Shown: positions 35,506-45,679, counted from the first letter of the stretch. The stretch is 64,000 nucleotides of DNA from Diplolepis rosae (GCA_030998225.1 JAPYXD010000701.1:13996501-14060500), one strand, 5' to 3'. Numbers and translations: made by a program. The notes: generated by a model not told the origin, from the sequence alone.

Positions 35506-36255
35506 TAGAAATGGTTTGGGAGTTTTAGCCATTCGGTTGTAGGTTGGGAATTTATAAAATAATATGTCTCTCTGAACAACGCAGGATTTTGAATACAGAA
35601 ATCAAAATATTGTAAGTGAAACTGGTCGAATCAGAAATATAATATGGGAAGGCGAACAATACATTTTTCCATAGCAACGAATAATATGGTTGATTCATTC
35701 ATATTTATTCAGTTATAATCCGATGGTTAAAATACAAATCTCATATTGCTGTCTCTATGCCAGAAATAAGGTAAGGTTAAATTAATCATAAATATCGTTA
35801 TAACAGCCATTCCTTTCTATCAGTGAACCCCTGGTACTCTTCTTGCTTTAATTAACGCGCGATGCCTCCGGACTCGTCCAGTGCTCTTTATTTTGGGCAT
35901 TTTAATTAGCACACACTGAAATTAAATACATACACTACCGAACATAATCATTAATATCTTTGGCATAATTTAAAGAACCCGGGTTCAAGACTGGAGGCAA
36001 TCTAAAAACACAAGCACAGCCAAAGTAGGTGGCGCTGTAACCGCAACAACTATTGAATAAGGATCAAGGTTAGCTTTATGTCACATCCAAGACATTCGTC
36101 ATGTTGTAGTCAAATAATAATTTTCCAAGTTGGGGCCACACTTGTAATAGGGCAAAAATTTGGCAATTTCCACACGGGATATGATGAGAATGTAAAAAAA
36201 TACAGTAAAATTTGTAGTATTTTATTGAATTACTGTATAGACTGGACATTTTTAA

Positions 36256-36613
36256 GTCCATGGATCAATCGGACCACGTGACTAAATTATACATTTATTC
36301 GTTCATGTAAGATAACTTTTTAAATTAACAATGTATCTTTCTGAAAATTTGGGAAACATAATAGAAGACAGTAAAGCACGTCTGTTAACTTCTTTTTAGT
36401 AAAAATTTTGAAAAAAATTCGAAAACTTATCGACAATTACAGTTAACTGTAAAATGTTTTGCAAAATTTTCACTCAAGCGAAGTTGAAAAACGTTCTTTA
36501 TCTTTTTCTGTTATATTTTCTAAATCTCCAGGAAGACATTCTGTAAAATAAAAAAGTTATCTTACACGAACTTTTACAGGAATTTGGTCACGTGATCTGT
36601 TTAATCCATAGCC
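36256..36613. mobile_element. 358-bp TTAA-flanked MITE, copy 1
   Basis: Ends GTCCATGGATCAATCGGACC and inverse GGTCACGTGATC...GGATTAATCCATAGCC-like right side, TTAA at 36252-36255 and 36614-36617. CACGTGAC occurs inverted at both ends. TTAA duplication is the mark of piggyBac-type insertion. No coding capacity. Other copies: 46574-46929, 53445-54917 (interrupted) and a left end at 61212. Confidence 0.8.
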
Positions 36614-36617
36614 TTAA

Positions 36618-36921
36618 TTGCATTAATCGTGTATTCCATGTCCTCAAAATTAAAAACAAGGTTCGCTTTCCATGTCAAAAGTTAGACTAGCTGTATTATG
36701 TACAATATGGACTGTAGCGTGTACATCGCTTATCTAATTTTATATAAGTTCCGACTTGACAGCTGTCTATACTTAAACGCACTTGTGGCCTTCGCGAAGC
36801 ATTCACATGAATAATATTATTATCTGGATTTCTTGTAGTTGTAACTTGGGGATCCTAAAAATGCCTTTTTATCGATAAACGAAAATCTCATAATATCCAG
36901 TTTCTCATCGCCGTCTTTATG
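36618..36921. other. Intergenic sequence, nothing recognised
   Basis: Slightly less AT-rich than average. No ORF or repeat boundary. Confidence 0.4.
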
Positions 36922-37086
36922 CACCTAAAAAAAATATTTGATCTAATAAAAGCATTTTATTGAATGAGCAAGTATTTTTGTTGAATGAATTGGAATATCC
37001 GTTTTATTTATCCAAATCGTAGTCTAACAAACCACCTTTAATTAAACAAATTTTTTAATTGATCCAGCCAACTATTTTTCTGAGTG
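36922..37086. mobile_element. Possible 165-bp MITE of the CACTGAG type
   Basis: Left CACCTAAAAAAAATATTTG and right ACTATTTTTCTGAGTG, with TA at 37087-37088 but TG at the left. Interior words AATGAATTGGA and TTTAATTAAA. Weak symmetry. Confidence 0.4.
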
Positions 37087-37149
37087 TACAAGTATATTTT
37101 ATTAATAAATTAACTTCACTGTTATAGAACACATAACAACATACTTTTT

Positions 37150-37980
37150 CTACCAGAGGGTCGTAAAGTGTATTTTTTTGCCCCCCCCCCCCCCCCCCGC
37201 GGGGCAAACAAATCCATTTTTTGACTCCCAGTAGAAAAAAAATGTGTTCAACGCAGGAATGTTCTTACCGCCCGCTTCAACGAGCAAAATGTTCATACCG
37301 CCCGACACTTGACTGCCCGCGGCTAACCACGCGCTCGCACGCAATGCGACTTTTGCCACCAATTTGGACACAAATCGCCACCATGCCGCCCTTGATACAC
37401 AATCTATTATTATTTTACTCATCTGGTTGTTATCCTCGCTTTGCTCGGGCATCAAACTTCACACTCGCTAAATAGTACATTGTGCAATTAGGGAAAAAAG
37501 TTTATTTAACGAGTGTGAAGTTTGATGCCCGAGCAAAGCGAGGTCAACAATCACACGTTTGAAATATAGTATATTGTCCAACTGCGGGGCAAAAAAATTC
37601 AGTTTTTCACCCCCGAGTAGAAAAAAAATCGTGTGCAACACGGGAATAGTATATTGTGCTGCTGGGGGAAAAAAGTTTATTTTGCGAGTGTGAAGTTTGA
37701 TGATCAAACAAAGCAAGGGTAACAACCACAGGAGTAAAATAAATGTTTTTCCGTGTCGCACACGACTTTTTTCTACTGGGGGGTCAAAAAAATGAATTTT
37801 TTTCACCTCGTAGGGGGAAATAAAATACACTTTATGACCCGCTAGTAGAAATAATTTTTTTTCCCTAGTTGCACAATATACTATATTTCAAGAGTGTGAT
37901 TGTTGACCTCGCTTTGCTCGAGCCTCAAACTTTACACTCGCTAAATAAACTTTTTTTCTCTAGTTACACAATATACTATT
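37150..37980. repeat. Compound copy of the TAGCGGGTC GC-rich foldback family
   Basis: Left end like CTACCAGAGGGTCGTAAAG, right end CTTTATGACCCGCTAGTAG at 37848, then a further partial copy to 37980. The inside repeats GCAAAGCGAGG, TTTGATGCCCGAG, CGAGTGTGAAG and TCGTGTGCAACACGGGAAT. 37432-37471 and 37507-37543 form a long hairpin (CCTCGCTTTGCTCGGGCATC against its inverse). An 18-base C run lies at 37181-37198. The long frames on both strands are the repeat in translation. Confidence 0.75.
37255..37405. other. GC-rich patch within the foldback copy
   Basis: About 150 bases much richer in G and C than anything near, with ACCGCCCG twice (37269, 37297) and GCCGCCC. It interrupts the family consensus. 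Both strands are open here (a W- and A-rich minus frame, a C/P/R-rich plus frame), but neither matches a family I know. It may be an insertion or an exon remnant. Confidence 0.4.
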
Positions 37981-37989
37981 GTGTTTGCA

Positions 37990-39930
37990 CTAGCTTTCTT
38001 TTAATTCTAATCTTCATGTCTTAAATCTCAAAATCTTAATGATTTAAAAACAATAAGTCCTTAATTTTACTATATAAGAAACAATTAGAAAAGTAAGTAA
38101 TTTATGAAAATTTATTTGGTTACTTATCATATAATTTTATTCTTTTATTCTCTATCTTAAATTTCGATTTCATGACGCGATGTTAAATTTATTGAAAGAG
38201 ATATTTTATGTCAGTAACGTTTTTACTGAAAACGTTTGTCTTTAGAATCGCATTTCCTTTTTTTTGTTTTGTCAAAAATGAATAAGCGGAAATAATTATC
38301 GGGAGCTTATATCCGTCCTTGATTCAGACATTGCAGACCAACAATTGAGTTTTTTTGATCTACAACTTTGCAATGAGTTTGAAAGAAAAACATTATGTTC
38401 AAAATACCTATCTCGCGTTGTCACAAAGCGATTTTTTCAAATTAAAAATAATTTCTTTGATTATTTTTTTTTTTTAATTTTTTAATTTTTTAATTTATTT
38501 CTGATTAACTGTATTAAATTTGTAAACTTCGGCTGAAGACAATTTTGGATTTATCTCTGAATCTTGATTTTGATGAAAATTTAAATTACTTTTTGCAAAC
38601 TAATGATTATATTACACACTTTAAAAATTTTTTCAAGTCATAGCAACTTTAATTAGCAAATCAAAGCAAATCGTTTGTTAATTCTCTTTTTCATTTGAAA
38701 TATATACATTTTTGTGTGATATATGTATGTTTTTATGTGTGAAAGGGTTAAAAAAAAAATCTCTTGATTGCTTAATTGGAAAAAGGAGGAAGTTATGAAA
38801 TCTTTTGACTTTAAAACTTTCACCCGGGTTCTATTCAACTTTATGGTATCTCAGGAGCAAATTTTTGTTTAGATATAGAAAACAATTGAATTTTGTAAAT
38901 GTTTTTTATCTTTCTAAAAAATTTTATTTCCAAGTGTTAGGTTGTTTTAGCATATATATCACCCTTTATACATTGTTAGAAATTTCTGCCGAAATTCCCA
39001 AAATATTGTACATAACTGAAACTTTATACAGTTACAATAATTCCACCCAATTCCGAAACTTATATCTAAAAATTCTGTTACAGTTTCATAATTTCAAGAT
39101 AAATTTAAGGAAATTCGAATGGTGTGCAAAACAAGTTCGAATCGGGTTCGCGGGTTATCGGGTTTGTGGATCGGCTCGCAAACCCGTAATCAAATTAAAA
39201 ATCACAACAATTTGTAATTTTCAAAAGTTTAGTTTTTTAAACAGGCATCAACAACGCATTTTGTGATTCCACGTGTTCTTTGCTTAAAATAAAATATAGA
39301 TTTATGTCAAATGTTTTTTTTACACCTTTAAAAAATTCAATACAGCTTCGTAATTTTAAAAAAATTTCGGAAATTTCAGTTAATCTCCAGTAAATTGAAC
39401 ATATGTTTGCTTAAAAGTATTCTAAATTTCATATAATTTATGCTTACATTTTTGTAACTTGGAAATTTTGCAAATTTTAAAATATTTCAAACAGTTTATC
39501 TATGTTCATATTTAAAAAATTTAATTTGTGTATTTGAGTTCGTATTATACTATTAAAAAGCTTAAGACTAATGAAACAAACGAAATTCTTAAAGTCTTTG
39601 TCAATAAGAAAAAAAATTCATTTCACTCTTTATTCATAAAAGAAAGAAGAGTACTTGATTCTTTCATAGATCTCCACAACGGTTTTTGATTTCATATTAT
39701 GAAACAGTAAAATTTCATTGAAAGCATCATTTGAATTTCCAGATCATTCGCTAAGGCCAGACAGAAACCTTACTCAACCAATTTTTCTCAATTGAACTAA
39801 ATTCTTATTTGTCATTCATGCATTGAATACTACGAAGCCCGTTGTGAGTATTCAAACGTATGTTGCCTAACAAGGGCGCTTAAATAACGCAAATAGGTGA
39901 AGATTCTTAAAAATGTTCTTATTATCTTTT
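37990..39930. other. AT-rich sequence with a 153-residue plus-strand frame
   Basis: The frame at 38805-39266 is the longest non-transposase ORF in the window, but it is dominated by L, F, Y, I and K, has no recognised domain, and its GC part (CGGGTTCGCGGGTTATCGGG, 39140-39160) looks like a short repeat. I treat it as chance. 38466-38500 is a T-rich low-complexity tract. Nothing else is supported. Confidence 0.4.
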
Positions 39931-39931
39931 T

Positions 39932-40204
39932 CTATTAGCGGGTCATGAAATGCATTTTATTGCCCCCTGCGGGTAAAAAAATCGTGTGCAACACGGGAAT
40001 AGTATATTCTGCAACCAGGAGAAAAAAAATTATTTTGCGAGTGTGAAGTTTGATGCCCGACCAAAGCAAGGGTAACAACCACACGAGTGAAATTAATGTT
40101 TTTCCCGTGTTGCACACGATGTCTTTTTTTCTACTTGGGGGTAAAACAACGGAATTGTTTGCCCCGCAGAGGGCAATAAAATATACTTTATGACCCGCTA
40201 GTAG
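39932..40204. repeat. TAGCGGGTC family, complete 273-bp copy
   Basis: Ends CTATTAGCGGGTCATGAAAT and inverse ACTTTATGACCCGCTAGTAG. Inside, AATCGTGTGCAACACGGGAA and its inverse at 40098-40118 flank the CGAGTGTGAAGTTTGATGCC segment. The whole unit is a foldback. No target duplication is obvious. Confidence 0.8.
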
Positions 40205-40467
40205 ATATTTATAGATCTTATTGCAGTAAACAATTTTGTATCATAACGTTTTTTCTTATTTCGTACACCCAGAAAACAGTTTCTTTGAATCAAAGAAAAA
40301 TTTTTTTGTTATACGGTCAAAGAAAAAATCTCTTTGAATTAAAGAAAGTTTTGTTGATCCAAAAAAATTTTCATTAATGTAAACAAATCTATTTCCTTGG
40401 ATCAATGAAAATTTTTGGGGATTAACAAAACTTTCTTTAATTCAAAGGAGTTTTATCTCTGACCGTA

Positions 40468-41388
40468 CACAGTGTGTCCCAAAAACTTTTTGGATATAGA
40501 ATAAGATACACATTATATTATCTTTAAAAGTTATTATTTATTCAAAATAGGATCCATTAATCTCAATACAACGTTTGGAACGATCAACCAGCGCATGCAG
40601 AGATTTTTTTATGTCATTTATAGGGATGTTCTTCAGCATCTCGGTTAAGGCTGCTTGAATGGCTGGGATATCATCATAAAATACTCCTTTCATCTTGGTT
40701 TTCAGTTTTGGAAATAGAAAATAGTCACATGGTGATAGATCAGGCGAATACGGAGGGTGGTTGATGAGAGAAATCTGTTTTTTCATCAAAAATTCGTTCA
40801 CTTTTTTGGTCTTGTGAGGTGGTAGATTAAACTGATGTGAAACAAAATGTGCATAGACCTTTCTTTTACCCAAATCTTCAGTTAAAATTCTCCAAATAGT
40901 GTTTTTACTCGTATTTAATTCCTCAGCCAACATTCTCGTAGTAAAATTTGCATCGATACCAATGATTTCACGGACTTTTTCCACCAATTCAGCACGATTA
41001 TTAACTTCTGGACGACCTGGCCTTAGGTCATCATTTAAGTCCTCACGACCATTTTTAAATCGTGTAAACCACGTATAAACTTGAGTACGACTCATACAAT
41101 CATCACCATAAACTTTTTTCATCAATTCGTATGTCTCAGCGAATATTTTTCAAGTTTAACACAAAATTTTATATTTGCTCTTTGTTCCATTTCTGTCTTG
41201 TAACATTAGCACACTTTTTCTTTTATTGAAATGGCTGTAACTTTCACATCTGTCATCCGATTTACATGAATTTAGGTGCGTTTGAAAGAGGATGAATGTA
41301 TCTTTTTAATGCTGCAAATTTTCAATAGATGGCACTGCATGTTGTATTATTTAAATATAAAGTTTGGTTATTTTTGGGGCACACTGTG
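40468..41388 (-). mobile_element. 921-bp internally deleted mariner-like element
   Basis: Inverted ends CACAGTGTGTCCCAAAAA / TTTTTGGGGCACACTGTG, TA on both sides (40466-40467, 41389-41390). It interrupts the word GACCGTATATC(G)AAG of the host MITE, which is continuous in the relative at 15230-15245. The mobile unit keeps both ends. Confidence 0.9.
40538..41190 (-). pseudogene. Mariner-like transposase, catalytic core deleted
   Basis: Starts MEQRANIKFCVKLEKY at 41190. A one-base loss near 41149 puts the next part (AETYELMKKVYGDDC) in another frame. The N-terminal helix-turn-helix domain is good (YTWFTRFKNGREDLND; RPGRPEVNN; NTSKNTIWRILTEDLG). After HFVSHQFNLP the frame jumps straight to PHKTKKVNEFLMKK, the text that normally follows the second catalytic Asp (HDNAP). 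The first two Asp residues and about 130-150 residues are gone. The third Asp is kept (SPCDYFLFPKLK). It ends SYFE at 40538. About 217 residues remain of the usual 340-350. It can bind ends at most. Confidence 0.85.
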
Positions 41389-41880
41389 TATATCGAAGAA
41401 AAGTTTTTTTGATTCTAAGAAACTGTTTTCTCAGTGTATTATTTAACTGGAAAATAGAATTTAGATATTCATTTTCTTCAAGTTTTAACGTACTCTAAGT
41501 TTCCTAATTTTGTTTTAACCGGAAAAATGTTATTAGGATAATTAGTAAAGATTTACAAGCACTATCGGGTACTAATATTGCAATTTTGGACTTTTTCAAC
41601 AAAAACAATTTTCAAAAACACAAAAAATGCTCTTATTTTAACAATTTTGGTCGGATGTGGCTGGTTAACGAACCTGTCCTTTCTTTTTATGTTCTCAAGA
41701 AATGTTCCAAATTTCAATCCAATCCAATAATTCTATCGAGAGTTATCGTGTCCACAGACGCCGGGTAGACAGACATACAAATAGACAGACGACAGACGGA
41801 CACTTTCGTATAAACCATTTATAAACCATTGATGAAAATTCCGAAAGCCATTTTTCACGTAAAAACAATACCTTCTTTTA

Positions 41881-42534
41881 CTACTATCGGGTCATAAAGT
41901 GCATTTTATTGCTCTCTGCATGGCAAAAAAGTCCAGTTTTTCGCCCCGAATAGAAGAAAAATCGTGTGCAACAAGGGAATAGTATATTTTGCAACTACAC
42001 GGAAAAAATGAACTGTCAACTTGAACATCTGAAGTGTCAAACTGATTATATTGGAGTTTTAACTATGGGATAACATTCTACATGGTGTAACGTACTATCT
42101 GTGAAGTGTAAAAACTAGATGTTCAGCTTGACTTTCCCAGAGTGTATGACAATCCTGGAATGTAAACCTGAGTATCTCAGGAGCGTTAGCTCGATTATCT
42201 CGGAGTGTTAACTATTTCAGGATGTAAACCTGACATTCTGTCGATTTTCAAACAGACTATAAAATGATGGTCTCTCTGACTACGAAGAAAAAATTATGGA
42301 TGGTACGCGGTACTATCTGCAATATAAAACTGACTACATTAATTTTGACACTCAAAGCTTGACACTCCATTTTTCTCCGTGTAGGGAAAAAAAAATTTAT
42401 TTTGCGAGTGTGAGGTTTGATGCCGGAGCAAAGCGAGAGTAACAATCACACAAATGAAATTAATGTTTTTCTCGTGTTTTCTGTTTGTTTTCCCCGCACG
42501 TGGCAGTAAAATTCACTTTATGGCCCGTTAGTAG
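41881..42534. repeat. TAGCGGGTC family copy split by a MITE
   Basis: Begins CTACTATCGGGTCATAAAGT and ends CTTTATGGCCCGTTAGTAG. It is 268 bases once the MITE at 41998-42381 and its TA are removed, matching the complete copy of 273. The minus frame 42257-42445 spans the MITE junction. Confidence 0.8.
41998..42381. mobile_element. 384-bp MITE, CACGGA/GAAAAATG ends, AGTGTCAA word
   Basis: Ends CACGGAAAAAATGAACTGTC and GACACTCCATTTTTCTCCGTG (inverted; read the last 20), TA on each side (41996-41997, 42382-42383). The host reads GCAACTAGGGAAAAA without it. Words TGTAAACCTGA, ATCTCAGGAG and GTGTCAA recur in both directions. The inverted sister is 42553-44925. Confidence 0.85.
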
Positions 42535-42821
42535 AAATAAACATTTATTTTACACGGAGAAAAATGGAGTGTCAAACTTTGAGTGTCAAAACTAATGTAG
42601 TCAGTTTTATATTGCAGATAGTACCGCGTACCATCCATAATTTTTTCTTCGTAGTTAGAGAAACCATAATATTATAGTCTATTCAAATATCGACAGAGTG
42701 TCAGGTTTACACCCTAAAATAGTCAACTGAAATACGAGTATGCTTGCAAATGATATGATCACGTGATCAGCGCCGTTACCACCAATTTTCAGAAAGAACG
42801 CTGCTGGTCATTGCCGGTGCC

Positions 42822-42913
42822 ATGTCGTGTGTTTGGTGTCTCGGAATGAAACATATACTTGAAATATCGGTGATAACTGCAGTACTCACATCAAAATCAT
42901 TTTCGGAAAATCG
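42822..42913 (+). CDS. Possible first exon with a good 5' splice site
   Basis: ATG TCG TGT GTT TGG opens 30 residues (MSCVWCLGMKHILEISVI then TAVLTSKSFSEN) and reaches ATCG|GTAAGC, close to the consensus donor, at 42914. The hydrophobic start could be a signal peptide. The preceding 90 bases are less AT-rich (GATCACGTGATCAGCGCC). No second exon is recognised. It lies in the foreign DNA that splits the MITE. Confidence 0.25.
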
Positions 42914-43023
42914 GTAAGCATGTATTTCACTTAATGTAGGAATTATAATTTCAATTTGAGTCGAGACTGTTAAGGGTCATCCTGACAGATTTTAGGTTAC
43001 ACAATTAATGTTATATATATATA

Positions 43024-44010
43024 CCAGGTGTGTTAGTTGAAATTTGCCGGTTTTACTCATAGATGTCGCTAGAGATATCTATACATTTCTATGATTTGGC
43101 ATCTATGTCATATTTTTCTATGGACAATAACCTTCAAAAATACACAATTACATTCTGCCAAAATAATAGCATCATAGTTGTTTACCTCAGTGAATATGTC
43201 GAGTTTCGTTCCAAGTAAATCGCATTTGCGGCATTCGTTGCTTTTCTTATTTGATCAAAAGAAAAAAGCAGTTGAAGATCATCGATTGCTGGTAGAAACT
43301 TATGGTGAACATTCTCCAGTGATTAGAACATGTGAGACATGGTTTCGTCAATTTAAAAGTGGAGATTTCGATTTAACAGACAATGAACATCCTGGTGCAG
43401 CGAAAAACTCGAAGACGAGGAATTGCAGGCGTTATTGGATGAAGACCCAACCCAATCGCAACAACAATTGGCACAAACACTAAATGTGACCCGAGGAGCA
43501 ATTTGCTAACGTTTAAAAGCCATGGAAAAAATCCAAAAGTATGGAAAATGGGTACCATACCAACTGAACGATAGACAAATGGAAAATCGAAAAACCATTT
43601 GTGAAATGCTGCTTCAACGGTTCGAAAGGAAATCTTTTCTGCATCGAATTGTCACGGGGGACGAAAAATGGATTTATTTCGAGAACCCGAAGCTGAAAAA
43701 ATCATGGCTTTCACCTGGTGAGGTCGGCCCATCGACTCCAAGGCCAAATCGCTTTGGCCGTAAGACAATGCTCTGTGTTTGGTGGGACCAGTGTGGTGTG
43801 GTGTACTTCGAGTTATTAAAACCTGGTGAGACGGTGAATACGGATCGCTACCAACAACAAATTATCAATTTGAATCATGCGTTGATCAAAAAACAGCCGG
43901 AATGGGCCCGAAGACATTGCAAAGTTATCCTGTAACATGACCACGCACCGTCTCATACCGCTAAAGTAGTGAAGAACACATTAAAAGCATTGAATTGGGA
44001 AATATTATTC
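43024..44010 (+). mobile_element. Mauritiana-type mariner, copy 2 (3' truncated)
   Basis: The left end is intact: TA then CCAGGTGTGTTAGTTGAAAT, a better end than copy 1 has. It is nearly identical to copy 1 up to about 44010, just after the LNWE codons, where homology stops. The last roughly 300 bases and the right end are missing. Confidence 0.92.
43196..44010 (+). pseudogene. Mos1-like mariner transposase, truncated copy
   Basis: Starts MSSFVPSKSHLRHSLLF at 43196. One base is missing near 43404 (after HPGAAK), shifting the frame. CAA is TAA at the ICQR position (near 43507). D156 is present in TGDEKWIYF (43660-43662). Another CAA-to-TAA change sits just before the second Asp, whose codon remains at 43939-43941 but with DHA instead of DNA. 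The third Asp region is lost with the 3' end. The breaks differ from those of copy 1, so the two were inactivated independently, at least in part. Confidence 0.92.
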
Positions 44011-44925
44011 GAACTCTTATTTGTTTTTTAATGTGTACCTTTCCTCTCATGAAGCATCACACGAAGTATAAGTTCTAAAAAATACATAGAACTCATGAAG
44101 AATTGGAACTGTGGGTAAGAATTGATAGAAAAATTTCTAGGTATTTTTATTTTACTTATTTTGTTTATAAATTAAAATTTTTGTTTGATTTGTAGAAATT
44201 GTCTAATCTTAAATATTTAGATTTTTTAATTTATAAAAATGTTTAGTTAAAATTTGTAAATAAGTGCGCAAGTGAAATGCAAAAATTCTCAAGTGAAATA
44301 AGAAAATGTCCATTTTTTAAAAAAGTTTTATTATATTCACTATAAAGTGAGTCCAATTTTTTTATTTCATAGAAGGTCGGAATTAAAAGTTTGATTTTGA
44401 TGAAAAGACGACCTTCATGCTAGAAAATTAATGTTATGCAGGTATTCCTAATTATGTATGTTTACATATATTCCATAAGTTATTAAAAAAAACTATAATA
44501 GATTTTCTTCGCCCAGACAATGTGTCAAAAAATTATACTTAGATGTTAGTTTTTTGATAATGCACAGATTATATGGATGCATAATTAGAAACACCAAGAT
44601 TACGCTGATTTTCTACGATATGTGATCAAATTAATTTTTTATATAATAAAAAAAATAACAATGGTTTACATTCGATTTGAATATTCTTGGTTCTTCAAGT
44701 AGACACTGTATGATGATCAAACTTACACCCCGAAATAATCGAGCTAATGTTCCTGGGATACTCAGGTTTACACTCCAAGATTGCTATACTTATACGCTGG
44801 GAGAATCAAGCTGAACTCCAGGGATAGTACATTACACCATGCAGAATGTTATCCCATAGTTAAAACTGAAATATAATCAGTTTGACACTCCAGATGTTCA
44901 AGTTGACAGTTCATTTTTTTCCGCG

Positions 44926-45520
44926 TACTCGTATGATTGTTCACAATCGCAAAATGAACTTTTTTTCCTGGTTGCACAATATAGTGCAGATATTTTCTTT
45001 AGAGAACGAGTTCATTTTCTAATTCCTGCTTTACCCATAATCTAGTATTTGGATTCGTGGAACTATATTTAGAAAAATACAAGGTTAACAAAATTTTTTA
45101 TACGTTTGAAGACAAATATTTAAAAGTGTCATCAAGTTTCCCCTTCCAAAAGTTAATCTGCTGCCAATTTATTTGTTCTGTCTGACCTACATATTTTTAG
45201 AATATTGTCATGAATATCAAAAAAGATCTGATATTTTTAAATTCAGTTCCCGATTTTTAAACAGTACTCCAGACTTCCATTGAAAAAAAGATTCTAGGCT
45301 CACTACAATTTATTTTCTTTGACGAATGTATAAAAAAAATGTATCATTTTTATTCAAAATTGTTTAGGTCACCTAATATAAAAACTCCATTAAAGTTCTG
45401 AGTTGATGAATAATTCTGTTAAGTATAATTGGTTATTTGATATCCTTGGTACCTATTATTAGTACTAAGCTTTTTATTAATAATAAATTCCATTTAATTC
45501 AAATCGGTCTTTAATTAATA
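44926..45520. other. GC-family fragment, then AT-rich sequence
   Basis: 44928-44982 matches the inner part of the TAGCGGGTC family in reverse (ACAATCGCAAAATGAAC, GGTTGCACAATATAGT). The rest to 45520 is AT-rich without recognised features. Confidence 0.5.
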
Positions 45521-45678
45521 TTTTAAAGAATTTGAAAATCTTTCTGTGGAAAAAATGACGCTTTCGACTGCGCTGGGATTCGAGCCCAGGTCTTTCGATT
45601 GCCGGTCGCAGTCGAATCCCAGCGCAGTCGAAAGCGTCATTTCTTCCACAGAAAGATTTTCAAATTCTTTAAAATATT
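45521..45678. repeat. Palindrome built from two facing SINE 3' parts
   Basis: 45521-45583 and 45606-45678 are reverse complements with very few differences (TTTGAAAATCTTTCTGTGGA, GACGCTTTCGACTGCGCTGG). The spacer keeps the CCCAGGTCTTTCGATTGCC part of the SINE. It extends about 65-70 bases per arm. The symmetry is far higher than between other SINE copies here, so the inversion is recent or maintained. Confidence 0.85.
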
Positions 45679-45679
45679 A

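Larger units (their letters stand above)
33720..36179. mobile_element. 2.46-kb TA-flanked element, CCCGTGTGGAAA ends, carrying a mariner
   Basis: Inverted ends CCCGTGTGGAAA / TTTCCACACGGGA, TA on each side (33718-33719, 36180-36181), in the CAGA-family end block. Both sides carry words like GGCCCCAACTTGG (33770-33875; 36125-36140). About 1170 bases remain after removing the mariner at 34222-35505. It shares its end type with 24835-25693 and 49088-49509. No own coding region is seen. Confidence 0.8.
33400..36199 (+). repeat. CAGA-microsatellite dispersed repeat, copy IV (split)
   Basis: The left part to 33719 has GTAACTCGTATATCTTGGC, ACTCAGAAGGTCTTAAGACG and the end block CAATACCTTCTCA. The last 18 bases (TATGATGAGAATGTAAAA) resume at 36180 after the 2460-bp insertion. 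The CAGA tract is reduced to GACAACAACGACAACG. Confidence 0.7.
40266..41436. mobile_element. CACCCAGAAAACAG MITE, itself hit by a mariner
   Basis: Ends CACCCAGAAAACAGTTTCTT and AAGAAACTGTTTTCTCAGTG, TA on each side (40264-40265, 41437-41438). Words CTTTGAATTAAAGAAA in both directions. About 250 bases without the mariner at 40468-41388. Same family as 15126-15283. Confidence 0.8.
40205..41880 (+). repeat. CAGA-microsatellite dispersed repeat, copy V (split)
   Basis: CAATTTTGTATCATAACG to 40265, then after the insertion TTATTTAACTGGAAAATAG, GTGGCTGGTTAACGAACCTG, a CAGA tract (41766-41801), and AAAACAATACCTTC to 41880. In copy I the corresponding text is continuous (CGTATAATTTAACTGG), so the insertion at 40266-41436 is younger. 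Confidence 0.75.
42553..44925. mobile_element. Sister of the 384-bp MITE, inverted and split by about 2 kb
   Basis: Left end TA|CACGGAGAAAAATGGAGTG; right end TTCATTTTTTTCCGCG|TA. 42553-42733 matches the right half of 41998-42381 in reverse, and about 44719-44925 matches the left half. The roughly 1985 bases between (42734-44718) are foreign and contain an exon-like segment and mariner copy 2. Confidence 0.8.

Noticed and set aside
37468..37830. 120-codon minus ORF with repeated WLLPLL/KLHTRK peptides
   Set aside because: The same peptide appears wherever the TAGCGGGTC foldback is read in that frame (39935, 42257), so it is non-coding repeat.
38805..39266. 153-codon plus-strand ORF as a gene
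   Set aside because: Composition follows the AT-rich DNA (L, F, Y, I, K), no domain or homology is recognised, and it ends in what looks like a GC repeat.
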